DNA of 64,000 nucleotides, taken from contig JALNQF010000004.1 of NCBI GenBank assembly GCA_028456385.1, positions 310,001-374,000 on the forward strand, read 5' to 3'. The notes under the pieces were generated by a model. It was given only the letters and a program-made list of their open reading frames with translations. It did no database searches and was not told the DNA's origin. Origin of the DNA: Ophiosphaerella korrae (lineage: Eukaryota; Ascomycota; Dothideomycetes; Pleosporales; Phaeosphaeriaceae). Position 1 is the stretch's first letter; every line of letters begins with the position of its first letter. Of the stretch, positions 54,730 to 64,000 are shown one piece after another. The translations under genes and the position numbers were made by a program.

Positions 54730-55929
54730 ATGCCTGGGCTCAACCAAGCCATCCCGCAACCCAACCCGAGGGAACTCCTCCCACCACTCCTAGCCTGCCT
54801 ATCTACAGCCAGCACCACAAAGGAAGCGCCCCCGGGTTTACTGCCTCTACTCACACCAATTCTCCGCCAGCGACTGCAGCTCCTGGCCTCCAACGACTGG
54901 CTCGCTCTGCTATGTTGGGATAGAGAAGCAGGCTCAAAACTAGCTCACATTATCGAACAAATCCATGTCGAGCCACACCCGGCTTCGGGCGAGATCGAGA
55001 TCGATGACCCAGATCAAATGCTGTACCGGCGGTCGGATCCCGAGACTCTGCATTCGCGATTGACATTGGGCGAGTTTGGCCTCCTTCCCACATATCTATG
55101 GTGTACAGGTGGAGAGAGTGGAGACAAATGGTTACTTGCCGAGCTGAGAGGAACCGACGATGCCGATGACGGCACTGAATGGTTTGGCACCATGGGCGAA
55201 GCGAATGAGGCGGGCTTCCGGCGCAAGCCGCTCAAGAGCAATGGGCTTGCAATCCAGCCGGCGGCACTACACCCAGGGCCTGCGAAAGAAGAAGAAGACG
55301 ACGATGATTCGTATTGGGCTGCCTATGACAGGACACCTGGCCGAACACCTCAACTCAAGCACTCGCCTGCTCCCATGACAAACGCCCGAACTCAAATCGG
55401 GCCAACCCAGTCTGAGCTAGAATACTTCGCGCGATATGCTTCGGAAGTGCAGCTCGCCCTCGATGCTCACGACCCAGATGAGGAGAACCCGTCAGTGGGC
55501 GAGTCAACGCTGAACGGTAATACATTGAATTATAATCGTGAACTACAAACGGAACCACTTGAAACGACCAACCTAGGCGCCAATGGCTATGATTCCTCAT
55601 TGCCGCCAGCATACACACATGATTCATCATCCTTTAGTCAAACGCAACGAAACGTCGCAACGGAACATATCGAAGCTATTGAGCGCAATGATTTTTCTGC
55701 GTTAAACCATCCACGGCCCTCTTCATCTGCATCGACCAATTCTGTTGAAAGATTAGAGCGCCAAGCAGAGAACTCTAGTCAAGCAGAGGTTGCTATCAAG
55801 CAGCATATCAGTACCGATATCAAGAGCCTGTTCCGGTTAGCAAAGGCGTCAGGTATCGACAGAGAGGAATTTGAAAGGATTATTAGGAGAGAGCTGGAAA
55901 TACTGCCTTTGCTAGAACAGGAGCAATAA
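54730..55929 (+). CDS. conserved-looking protein of unknown function
   Basis: The ATG at 54730 in GCAGCC context is chosen over non-ATG extensions upstream; the product is 399 aa in one exon. Residues ~1-150 look folded (RELLPPLLACLSTAS, LLPLLTPILRQRLQLLAS, NDWLALLCWD). EIDDPDQMLYRRSDPETLHSRL and YLWCTGGESGDKWLLAELRG follow. The middle is acidic and disordered (KEEEDDDDSYWAAYDRTPG). The C-terminal ~60 residues form a likely coiled helix (AEVAIKQHISTDIKSLFRLAK, here split AEVAIKQHI..LFRLAK, then EEFERIIRRELEILPLLEQE). I recognise no named domain. Confidence 0.75.
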   Translation: MPGLNQAIPQPNPRELLPPLLACLSTASTTKEAPPGLLPLLTPILRQRLQLLASNDWLALLCWDREAGSKLAHIIEQIHVEPHPASGEIEIDDPDQMLYRRSDPETLHSRLTLGEFGLLPTYLWCTGGESGDKWLLAELRGTDDADDGTEWFGTMGEANEAGFRRKPLKSNGLAIQPAALHPGPAKEEEDDDDSYWAAYDRTPGRTPQLKHSPAPMTNARTQIGPTQSELEYFARYASEVQLALDAHDPDEENPSVGESTLNGNTLNYNRELQTEPLETTNLGANGYDSSLPPAYTHDSSSFSQTQRNVATEHIEAIERNDFSALNHPRPSSSASTNSVERLERQAENSSQAEVAIKQHISTDIKSLFRLAKASGIDREEFERIIRRELEILPLLEQEQ

Positions 55930-56202
55930 GCTTGCTGTGCATTTCTGGGTATGGGGAAATGGATCAAAACGGAGATCATCACTGTAGACACGAACGAACA
56001 GCATTAACTGGCGTTATTTTGCATACATGGCGTTGGCTGGGATCACCTCATACAGCATATCTGACTGCTGAGCAATCTACTGATATTCATGACAAGCTCC
56101 CGTTGCCACACGTATCATTTCCATACCTGAACCGATACCCTAGATGCTTTCTCGAACCACGTGCATGCTCTCAATAAGCTTCTGTATAATACCCCGTGCC
56201 CA

Positions 56203-56996
56203 TTAAGCTTTCCTCCTCCTCCCGCTCTGCCCTGAAATACTCGCTCCACTGGCCTTCAGATGCTCGAGAAGTTCTGCAGCGTTAGAGCTGTTCACGTTGA
56301 ATGTATTCTGGTCTGCGCCGCTGCCCCTTCCAATCTCCTCGACCACATTATTCGGATCAGCAGCGCCAATAACGGGGACTTCAGAGGCCAGCCATTGCTG
56401 GAAGGGCTTCGCGGTGAAGTAGCCGTCTGCAGTGAACCACCGGGTCATAGGTGCGCGGATGTGAATCTTCTGAGCGAGCGTGGAGCCGGTAGGGGTGAAG
56501 ACAACATCGCATTCGTAGATGGGTATGTGCTTCTTGGTGTGAGAGGCTATTCGCACCTGTCTCAGGTCAGCCGATGGTGGGTGCAGGAGGTCAAGCATGT
56601 TGGCGCACCCTGCCCGTCTTGCCCTCTCCTTCATACACGACCCCTTTCTCTACAAACCACAACCAGTAGGAGAATGCGCCGTTGAGAATAAAGTAGGCGA
56701 CCACAGCGGGCGTGGTATATGGTTTTGAAGCGTCCCAGCCAAATTTCCAGTCGTAGTAGAATAATGCACCGGCGATTGTGACAGCGACATATCCAAGGAC
56801 GAGGCGAACGTCGGTCTGCGTGTGGGTCTGTCTGAACTTGAGGGAGTGCATGTAGTTTGGGAGAGCATCATCGGTGGTATTTTTGAGGTCTGTTGCATGG
56901 TTAGCATGGTTAGCATGGGGAGTGCTGCCCGGGCGAGACTGGAGCTGGATTCTGACCAGGAAGAGAGTGAACGGCGATCTTCTGGGTGGCAGACAT
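56203..56996 (-). CDS. spc2: signal peptidase complex subunit 2 (SPC25)
   Basis: Exons 56996-56957, 56889-56609 and 56556-56203 give 224 aa. Splicing yields VHSLPDLKNTTDDALPNYM, the SPC25 N-terminal signature. Two membrane helices follow (LVLGYVAVTIAGALFYYDW and VVAYFILNGAFSYWLWFV). Then comes a cytosolic domain with ASHTKKHIPIYECDVVF and VEEIGRGSGADQ. It ends in SGQSGRRRKA. SPC2 supports the ER signal peptidase and links it to the Sec61 translocon. It is divergent from EMC3 at 232 bases, another ER membrane-biogenesis gene, suggesting a shared promoter. Confidence 0.94.
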
Positions 56997-57228
56997 TTCT
57001 ACGAATGTATAGAGCGAGGTGCCTTGGGGGGGGGGTCGGAGTGAGGTGCAGAGCTACGGAAAGGTGGCCACTCAGGGAAGCCGCGGTCAGACCCTGGGGG
57101 GAGTCGGCGGAGCTTTCAGGCGCATCATCAACCATCACGTATCGCAACCTCGCCGTCACCACCCAACTACACCGCGGCCGCCTCTCCATCCCCCCTCCAC
57201 CCCTCCCATCGCGTCTACTGCCGGCATC
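56997..57228. promoter_or_regulatory. bidirectional promoter of SPC2 and EMC3, with poly-G run
   Basis: Only 232 bases lie between the two start codons. A run of about 11 G at 57026-57036 and a CT/CCC-rich stretch just before the EMC3 ATG are present. No TATA box was seen. Confidence 0.65.
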
Positions 57229-58703
57229 ATGTCCCAGCCCGTGGTGCAGACGATCCATAGGGATCCTGCGCTGTTGTACGTTCACCCCCACACCAGACAC
57301 AGCATAGCATCACTCACAATCCAACAGCTGGTGGATCCTGCTCCCCATCACAGTCGTCATGGTACGCTTCTCTACCGTGGCCTCACATCCAATTCACTGA
57401 AATTACGCCCAGGTCCTGACGGGCATCCTCCGCCATTACGCCATGACACTCCTTCAAACCACTCCCAAAAAACAGGAACTCGCCAAAATCAGACAACAGC
57501 GCTCCCTCGTCCGTGGTGCCAACTTGCGCACCAATGCCAACGTCCTCACCCCCTCTTCCTTCCAGGCTCGCAAATCTTACATGGTGCAAGCTTACCAGGA
57601 AGGCAAGTTCCTCGCAGAGCCAGAGTTGAGGGGCAAGCCGAGACCAAATCCCATGAGCGACCCAGCAGCGATGGAGGGCATGATGGGCATGATGAAGGGT
57701 AACATGGCCATGATGGTGCCACAGACTCTGATCATGGGCTGGATCAACGCCTTTTTCTCCGGCTTTGTTATTAGTAAGTGTGCTCCTGCTTTCCTTCTTT
57801 CCTTTTCCTTCAACGCGTGACATTGTTGGCAAGGAGAGAGAACCTGCTCGTGCCGGATAGCACATTTTCTTGTGTGCTTCATAAATATGGTGCATGGACG
57901 AGACAAGAGCGAAATTGTCCGATATCACCAGAGCTACCGGGCCAGCAGTCTGGTCGCCTCTCTGAAATAGATCATGGGCCACCATATGTCCACTTCCACC
58001 ATTATTGCTTCTTTTGGGCTATGTTAAGCTTGCTCGGGCCACACGGAAAGTTACAGTACCAGCTCGGATCTTTTCAGCAACAAACCGGCTAGTTTTGCTT
58101 CTCTAAAGCACTGACCACCCAACCGTGGTACAGTACCCGACCAGACTATCAACAAGAGACAGCGTGAAGCGAGCTGATGGTTGCGACCATGCTCAGCTCT
58201 CATGCCCAGGAGATCCTCCACAAATGTCTTGCGCCAAGCGAATGATATACGGCATCTTCCGAGACGTGCAACTAAGACCCTCGCTAACCGCTGTCCACAG
58301 TGAAGTTACCCTTCCCGCTGACCCCGCAATTCAAGTCTATGCTGCAGTCAGGAGTGGGTACTCGAGACCTAGATGTCAGATGGGTATCGAGTTTGTCTTG
58401 GTACTTCCTAACTCTGTTTGGCTTACAACCTGTCTACAATTTCATCCTTGGTAGCAACAATGGTATGTTCTTACTCCGAGTATCGTGCAATCTTCATGTT
58501 GACCATGACTAATGAATGCTCTTCCAGCTGCTAACCAGGTAACACAACAAATGGCCATGGCCAATCCAGGCGCAGGCATCATGGGTCCTGAACAGGATCC
58601 TGATAAGCTATTTCTCAATGAAGCCGAAAATTTGGAAGTATTGGACCACCAATGGATCCTCGACGGAATTGAGGAGCGGCTAGTCGCCAAACATGGTGCA
58701 TGA
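57229..58703 (+). CDS. emc3: ER membrane protein complex subunit 3 (EMC3)
   Basis: Exons 57229-57275, 57328-57361, 57413-57773, 58301-58462 and 58528-58703 give 259 aa, the family length. It begins MSQPVVQTIHRDPAL and continues FWWILLPITVVM (helix 1) and VLTGILRHYAMTLLQT. The basic loop has RQQRSLVRGANLRTNAN. The Met-rich loop is GMMGMMKGNMAMMVPQT; then WINAFFSGFVI-MKLPFPLT and a third helix (SLSWYFLTLFGLQPVYNFI). EMC3 is related to Oxa1/YidC/Get1 insertases and forms the insertase core of EMC for tail-anchored and multipass proteins. Intron 3 (57774-58300) is 527 nt, about ten times longer than its neighbours. Confidence 0.95.
57774..58300 (+). other. unusually long (527 nt) intron of EMC3
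   Basis: It starts GTAAGTGTG and ends CTAACC..TCCACAG, both strong signals, and the flanking exons join in phase to give FVI-MKLPFP. No long frame inside continues the family sequence, and no clear snoRNA boxes were found. Confidence 0.8.
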
Positions 58704-59000
58704 GGGTCAAGACGCTGATGGCGTCGATTTCTCCACATACCACCAGCCATCTAATAAACGTTCGAGGCGAATTCGCGTCTGGAGGAGGACTGGAGAAGTC
58801 GTCATCCCACGCAGCCACCAGTGCGGGGTGCCTGATCCGCGCAGCCGGTGACGAGGTATTTCAGTATCAATGACAGTCCTCAGATCCCAGCGCTGTGGTA
58901 GCTGCGCAATAGTACGATGTGGAGTGCAAGAATTGCCTGTGGATCTGCGGGATTGCATAATAGCTGACACGCCAAACGTGAGCACTGTAGCAGTGGCTGT

Positions 59001-59020
59001 CCCCCCCCCCCCCACCCCCC
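59001..59020. repeat. C13-A-C6 homopolymer tract
   Basis: A C run interrupted by a single A lies ~300 bases after the EMC3 stop. Confidence 0.9.
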
Positions 59021-60545
59021 TAATAGAAATGACGAATCATCAAATTCAGAACAGAACCGCCGGATAATTTGATATTGCTTGAGCACGAATGCCAGTGAGA
59101 ACGAACACGTCAAGGTGCGGATGCAGGGGTAATGCACTGTCATCAGGTGGGTGCTCGGCCTCAGCACGGCCCATAAGCGGGCTAGCTCCCGAGTCCTCCA
59201 AACGCACAGCTCCCGCCACCATTAGCTTCCACAAACTGTGCGGGTCGACTCGCACCGCCCCCAATGCGCCCTGACGCCTCGAGCAAACTCCAGAGAAGAC
59301 TAAGTGTAGTTGATCGACCCAAGGCCACTGACTCGGCAGTAGAGGAGATCCTTTGTGAGCTTGCGAAACCGCCTAGGCATTTCTTCTCATCTTGGGTTTC
59401 GCTGTATTGCTCGGACAGATGATCGCGACTACACCATTTCCTATCTAGTACCATCCCTTGAACGTACGACAACATCAGATAGGCGACACCTATGCCACCT
59501 GCATCTCGCTGTCGCTGCCTAATTTGAATATCCTCTGAAGTGCGCCTCATCTCTGGTCGAATGAAGTGTTGATCCCATCCTCCACTATCTATCCGCCTAT
59601 CGCTTAATCGATGCTCTCTGCGCTCGATTGGGCCATGAGCTTCCTGACTACTCCTCGGTAGTGGCCTCAGGCCGACAAGGACTCAGACGCAGGTGCGGGA
59701 ACACAGAAACATACCTGCCAATCCCTTGTAGCCAACCTCTAAATGAAGCTGTTGTCTAGACTCTGAACGCTCAGAGTCACTCGTGGTAAGACTTCGGCCT
59801 CGCTTCCTCACACCTCCCCAGCATTTCATTTCATTGCTTCTTCGCTCATCTCAGCCCCCAACGGTTGAACCATGTTGATGTTGACACTCCTGCACGTTCG
59901 CGCCTTGCGCAGCATGGCGGTCGTCAGGACACACCTCAGGCACAAGGTGAGCTCGGGTGTATTGCGATACGGTAGTGATCTGCCAGACGCATGGCGTAAT
60001 TGCTTTTGCATCTACTATGTAGGGCTTCCATCCTCCAATATGCTTTGACGCCCAGCGGGAGACGCCCACGTAGAGTTAAGTGGTGGCTGTTCCAGCCGTT
60101 CCATTCCAAGCGACCAGCTCCACCGGTGAGCATGCATCTACCAGGGCTAACCATGCCATGCGCACTCGGCCTCTAATTGGGTAAAGCAATGCGGCTCTGC
60201 GAAACCAGCTATCATAAAGCGGAAGATAGGATGCGCATGAGGGTGTGGTACAATAGACCGGCATTGTGGGCAGTGCAAGCATACTTCAAGTTTCTATCTT
60301 GCTGCCTTCAAGAATAACATTTGCAGTCGATGCTCAGCCCCTTTCTTCCTCCCCTCTTCACACCACACAGCCGAGTCGAGGCCTACTTCTACTCGGCCCA
60401 CTCACCACGAATAACTATCTACTACCTCAAACTTTAATCAAAGAACCTGTATGTAATAATACAGTAAGAAGGCTGCCCTTTGCCAACTATCTGTCTAACA
60501 CGATCGTATAGAAGTTACGTCTGTTTACTGTGGTTCTCTTTACTT

Positions 60546-60574
60546 CCTCTTCTTCTTCTTCTTCTTCTTCTTCT
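60546..60574. repeat. (CTT)n pyrimidine repeat in probable 5' leader
   Basis: About nine CTT units lie ~75-100 bases before the ATG at 60646, in the position of a fungal promoter/5' UTR CT tract. Confidence 0.85.
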
Positions 60575-60645
60575 CCAATTGGGGCCAACAAGTTCGGCTA
60601 GTCCGTACACACCGATTAGATTTGTATCACAATCGAATACTGGCC

Positions 60646-62187
60646 ATGTCCGCCCATCAGTTTGGAGACCTGCCACAAATTCCTCATAGTATAGATGGAT
60701 CACGCCACACTGTATGGGGAGCAGAACACTACAACTACATGTCCTCATACAAACATCATAATGTCAGCTTCCGCCAGGATGATGACATGTACTTCGATGG
60801 ATTTGACAATGGCATGGCGAGCATGCAGCCAATGGAGCGCTTCATGCATGATCTATACCCTCACCCTCAGGGGGTACTTGATGCCAACATTCCTGTCGAG
60901 CGTCAGCTGATGAGACAATACGAACAACAGTGGCCTTCAACAGATTGCCTTCGTAACGTTTCACCAGATCGTGGATCCGCCCATACATCCGCCTCTGGTA
61001 CCTCAAGCTACGCCACACGAAACGAGTTTCACTCACCACACACCTACCACGCGACTCCGTTTGGACGTACAGAAGGTCCATTCTCTCAATCATTCATGCC
61101 GTGTCCGTTAACTGAACAATTCAAAGAGGATGGTTTCGCATCAAACACAGCACTCTGTAGCCTCTATGATTTAGAGTACGAGCATGAAGAACCGGAGCCT
61201 GAGCCTGCAATGGAGGACATTGATAACCTTGATCTGAAGCAAGAAACAGTGCCAGAACTAGTTACTGTAAAAGCAGATAACAATGCTTCTAGTAGCTACA
61301 GAGAGTACGCAGACTCTGGTATCGACAATTCTGTGCGGGATGCAGAGTCTGTACAACCGATTGATCTCCAGGATGTACCAGAGGACCCTACATCCGACTC
61401 GGACTACAGTCCCAAACCCCATCGATCAAGCAACCGGAGGCGGTCATCTGCTTCAGCCGGAAGCCCAGCCAGAGCTTCCAAACGCTCAGCATCAAATGTC
61501 TCGAGGCCTACCAACTCAAATAAGGTGTCCAAGAGAGGGAGACGAGCGTCGAGCTCTGCAAAGAAGAGCACTGAGATAATCAACGACCGACGACCCTTCC
61601 CCTGCCCACTCGCCATATACAATTGCATTTCTACGTTTACCTCCAAGAATGAGTGGAAGAGACACGTGAGTACGCAACACATTAAGCTTGGTTTCTGGCG
61701 TTGCGATCTTTGTTCTCCAACCACCGACCCTAATAATCACTGCACTTTCTACTATAACGACTTCAACCGCAAAGATCTTTTTACGCAACATCTCCGACGC
61801 ATGCATGCAGCACCAAAGGATAATCATTCCCGTTCACAAATAGAATTCCCAGTCAACGAAGAAAATCTGGGAGAGCATCAGTCACGCTGCTTCCAATCGC
61901 TTCGCGCCCCACCCCAGAAATCCAATTGCCTCTTCTGTGAAAGAACGTTTGAGGGACCGTCTTCATGGGAAGAGCGCATGGAGCATGTCGGGCGCCACCT
62001 AGAGAAAGATAGGAAGGGTAATATTGATATGCTTGACATCATGTCATGGAACAAAGACAGGGAACTCGAGCAGTATTTACTTGACCAGGGATTGATTGTT
62101 ATGGAACAAGGCAACTGGAAAATTGGGAACGGCAAACCCAGACGACTAGATGGAGAGGATAGCAACGATGACTCTGAGGAGGAGTAG
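60646..62187 (+). CDS. C2H2 zinc-finger protein, third in window
   Basis: This is a single exon of 513 aa; the ATG at 60646 is the first in frame. The N-terminal ~190 residues are disordered. An acidic stretch (EYEHEEPEPEPAMEDIDN) is followed by a basic Ser-rich nuclear-signal-like region (SKRGRRASSSAKKS). Fingers: CPLAIYNC..EWKRHVSTQH, CDLC..FNRKDLFTQHLRRMH, and CLFCERTFEGPSSWEERMEHVGRH. A conserved C-terminal helix (DIMSWNKDRELEQYLLDQ) and an acidic tail (EDSNDDSEEE) end the protein. The order of finger, K.EWKRH finger, WRC finger and WEERMEHVGRH is shared in outline with the two other C2H2 genes here. It is a probable transcriptional regulator. Confidence 0.85.
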   Translation: MSAHQFGDLPQIPHSIDGSRHTVWGAEHYNYMSSYKHHNVSFRQDDDMYFDGFDNGMASMQPMERFMHDLYPHPQGVLDANIPVERQLMRQYEQQWPSTDCLRNVSPDRGSAHTSASGTSSYATRNEFHSPHTYHATPFGRTEGPFSQSFMPCPLTEQFKEDGFASNTALCSLYDLEYEHEEPEPEPAMEDIDNLDLKQETVPELVTVKADNNASSSYREYADSGIDNSVRDAESVQPIDLQDVPEDPTSDSDYSPKPHRSSNRRRSSASAGSPARASKRSASNVSRPTNSNKVSKRGRRASSSAKKSTEIINDRRPFPCPLAIYNCISTFTSKNEWKRHVSTQHIKLGFWRCDLCSPTTDPNNHCTFYYNDFNRKDLFTQHLRRMHAAPKDNHSRSQIEFPVNEENLGEHQSRCFQSLRAPPQKSNCLFCERTFEGPSSWEERMEHVGRHLEKDRKGNIDMLDIMSWNKDRELEQYLLDQGLIVMEQGNWKIGNGKPRRLDGEDSNDDSEEE

Positions 62188-64000
62188 ATGGCACTTGCTA
62201 AACATTTCTTTGTACTTTTCTAAGCGGTATACCCTTTCGGCGTCATTGCAATGACTTATCTTCTCATGAATAGGCGATAGATTAACGAATGCATTCCATC
62301 GTATCAGTAGACAAAATTTAGCCACAGTCTTCCAGCACGTTGCAATAACGTTATTGAAATTCTATAAACCTTTGCCATGCTGTGATTTCTTTCGAGACTC
62401 CCAAGCTGTGCAGCTTCAATTTTGAGCAGTCATTTGCTCATCCTAGTGTTGCACTAGCATTGCAGTGTCTTAGGCCCCCATGCAGCAGCAATGCTCACAC
62501 CTTCCCACCACCCACAAAGAGCAACTGACCACTAAGTGTAATGATACTAGGCAGTAACCCCATAGCCCCAACAGGCAGATGTCTCGAACTGTTGACCGCA
62601 TATATGAACCGAAAATCCACGGAGCAGAAAAGTCCACTTCCAGCATGTTTCACCGGATGCGGTGGGATGTTTTTAGATCCGAGCCGCGGAGCCCTCTTTC
62701 AACCCGAGCAGGATCGGGTTGCAGCGGGGCCAGAACCAGAGCGCTGGGATGGACTATGAGTCGAGGGCGGGGGCCAAAATATGGCTATCCGGGCGGTATC
62801 TGGTCACCTACCTACTTGGAGCTTATCTGACATTGAAGGTGGTGGTGGTGATGGTAATGATGCGCGCTGTCTTTGGTGGATGCTAATCCATTCGTCGTCG
62901 TCGCCTCCTGCTCCTTCGGCTCCCTGCACTCGTACCCGAATCTGATTCATACAAGCGAGCATTCAGCCCGTGGCGCTGACCTTTGCCAGATCACACCTAC
63001 CCGAGACGCGGAAAGCGTTTCAATGTCGTGTTTCCCCTTCGTCATACTTTCTGCAGATCCGTTGTACGCCAGCCGTTTCTCTCGCCTGTTGCGCGTTTGG
63101 GCACGTTGGCCATTTGCCTTGTTTCTTTTTTGTTTATTTTTTATTTATTTTTTATTTCCCCTTTTCTAGTTGTGTCGAATCCTGTCCTGAGCGTTCTTAG
63201 TGCAGGGCAAAAATGAGGCTGAGACATTATAGTGGGTTGGCACATGTTGCAGGCGGATACGAGCACTTGCATGAGGAGGTCCTTCAAGACGTGCAGGACT
63301 GCGCCCCCGCTTTTGCTGAATGCGCACTAACGGTTATTGCGTTCGATTCGATCACGATGAATGCCGGGAATTGGGTATTTATTTGTCAGAGGAGGACTAA
63401 TAAGTTGTTGTCTTGATACACTCTGGTGTGGCTGTGTGTTCATGGGTATGGCGAGGGTGGGGTGTGGCTACCAACGGGGCTAAAGGAAGGCAACAGCCGC
63501 TATCTTTTAATTGCGCCAGAAGTGTATATAAGAGCTCGAACCGCTTATTTTAAACGATTAAGTCATTACCTTGTAAATCACCTTTGTGGGTAGTAAGTAT
63601 ACTCTCATGTCGTGTTAAATCTGACAAGTACTTTGTGGATGGGCAGAAACAAACGAACACTGAAGTATATGATTTAATCTATACATCCGTAGCGTCTGTG
63701 TATTTAGTTTACTTTGGGTAGGAACGGTAAATAGATCATGCCTCTTTCGCGGAGTCTTTTTTTTTTTTTTTTTGGCTAGGAAGGTTTGAGGTTGTGCACA
63801 GTCTCACACGCTCACCCTGCAGGTTGCTCAGTAGTCGTAAATAGATTCAATATCAGATGCACTTGATAAGCATCAGTGAACACGATCTATCATGAAACGG
63901 CGCAAGGTTACCGGGTCTGCAAGGTGGGCCACTATTGCCCATGAGTAGGCACTTACATCGCCCGTATTCTATTGATAGTAGTTTGAGATATTTTTATAGT
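62188..64000. other. gene-free stretch to window end
   Basis: It holds the 3' flank of the C2H2 gene and then 1.7 kb with short overlapping frames only. Low-complexity T-rich sequence at 63120-63170 and a T17 run at 63757-63773 are the visible structures. A gene starting beyond the window may have its promoter here. Confidence 0.4.
63757..63773. repeat. T17 homopolymer
   Basis: Seventeen consecutive T residues occur in the terminal gene-free stretch. Confidence 0.9.

Larger units (their letters stand above)
58704..60645. other. 1.9 kb gene-free stretch
   Basis: It lies between EMC3 and the third C2H2 gene. It holds a C13-A-C6 tract at 59001-59020 and a CTT repeat near 60546-60574, just before the C2H2 gene. 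Minus-strand frames around 59182-59550 are not recognisable and are not called. Confidence 0.5.

Noticed and set aside
57774..58300. snoRNA in the long EMC3 intron
   Set aside because: A TGATGG-like C box is present, but I found no matching D box or terminal stem; left as an open question.
59182..59550. 122-codon minus-strand frame
   Set aside because: It is an isolated frame with no homology I recognise, in a region with poly-C tracts.
62560..62620. tRNA-like B-box resemblance (GTTCGA context on minus strand)
   Set aside because: No matching A box, acceptor stem or cloverleaf could be formed.
1..64000. CRISPR arrays, bacterial operons, insertion sequences, rRNA
   Set aside because: The DNA is fungal nuclear sequence with spliceosomal introns, and no such structures were seen.

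Overview
The window is nuclear DNA of a filamentous ascomycete. The evidence is many short introns (mostly 45-65 nt, GT..AG, often with a CTAAC/CTGAC-like branch site), a class IV chitin synthase, a CYP53 benzoate hydroxylase, an AA8-AA12 sugar dehydrogenase, SLA1 and fungal-type C2H2 proteins. Gene content and style fit Dothideomycetes (Pleosporales); that placement is inferred, not tested. I see no prophage, insertion sequence, CRISPR array, rRNA or convincing tRNA. I rebuilt 22 protein genes. Most are multi-exon, and splice sites were chosen so that reading phase and family sequence continue across each junction.

Layout. 1-1184 is the 3' part of an aspartyl-tRNA synthetase fused to a DUF2156 aminoacyl-transferase domain (ErdS-type sterol aspartylation). 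2131-3706 is a CYP53 P450. 4193-5666 is a Cys/His-rich F-box-like gene. 5924-8112 is a secreted cytochrome-PQQ sugar dehydrogenase. 9178-10488 is a divergent pair, a TMEM14 protein and OST2/DAD1. 10770-12462 is an ARO8-type aminotransferase. 13404-21520 holds the divergent SKT5 chitin-synthase activator and class IV chitin synthase. 22592-24514 is a WD40 protein, 25036-25833 a WrbA/Pst2-like flavodoxin quinone reductase, and 26962-28458 an F-box protein. After a 2.7 kb gene-free stretch come an ACS-family MFS transporter (31170-32630), SLA1 (33106-36804), a small CYSTM protein (37667-38090), an RS/charged-rich disordered protein (38584-41130), STT3 (41605-44036), a C2H2 gene with a tandemly duplicated exon (44285-47213), a large C2H2 protein (48348-52226), a conserved-looking protein of unknown function (54730-55929), the divergent pair SPC2 and EMC3 (56203-58703) and a third C2H2 gene (60646-62187).

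Themes. Four genes (OST2, STT3, SPC2, EMC3) serve protein entry, N-glycosylation and membrane insertion at the ER. SKT5 and the class IV chitin synthase are probable partners in one cell-wall enzyme and share one intergenic region. SLA1 acts in cortical actin and endocytosis, which recycles chitin synthase. The rest is metabolic (CYP53, ARO8, quinone reductase, extracellular sugar oxidation) or regulatory (three C2H2 proteins, two F-box-like proteins).

The two observations I rate highest are the AspRS-DUF2156 fusion, recognised from the AspRS motif 3 at the very window edge, and a 256-bp in-frame tandem duplication inside the C2H2 gene at 45791-46302. That duplication created an extra zinc-finger exon and carried its intron with it.
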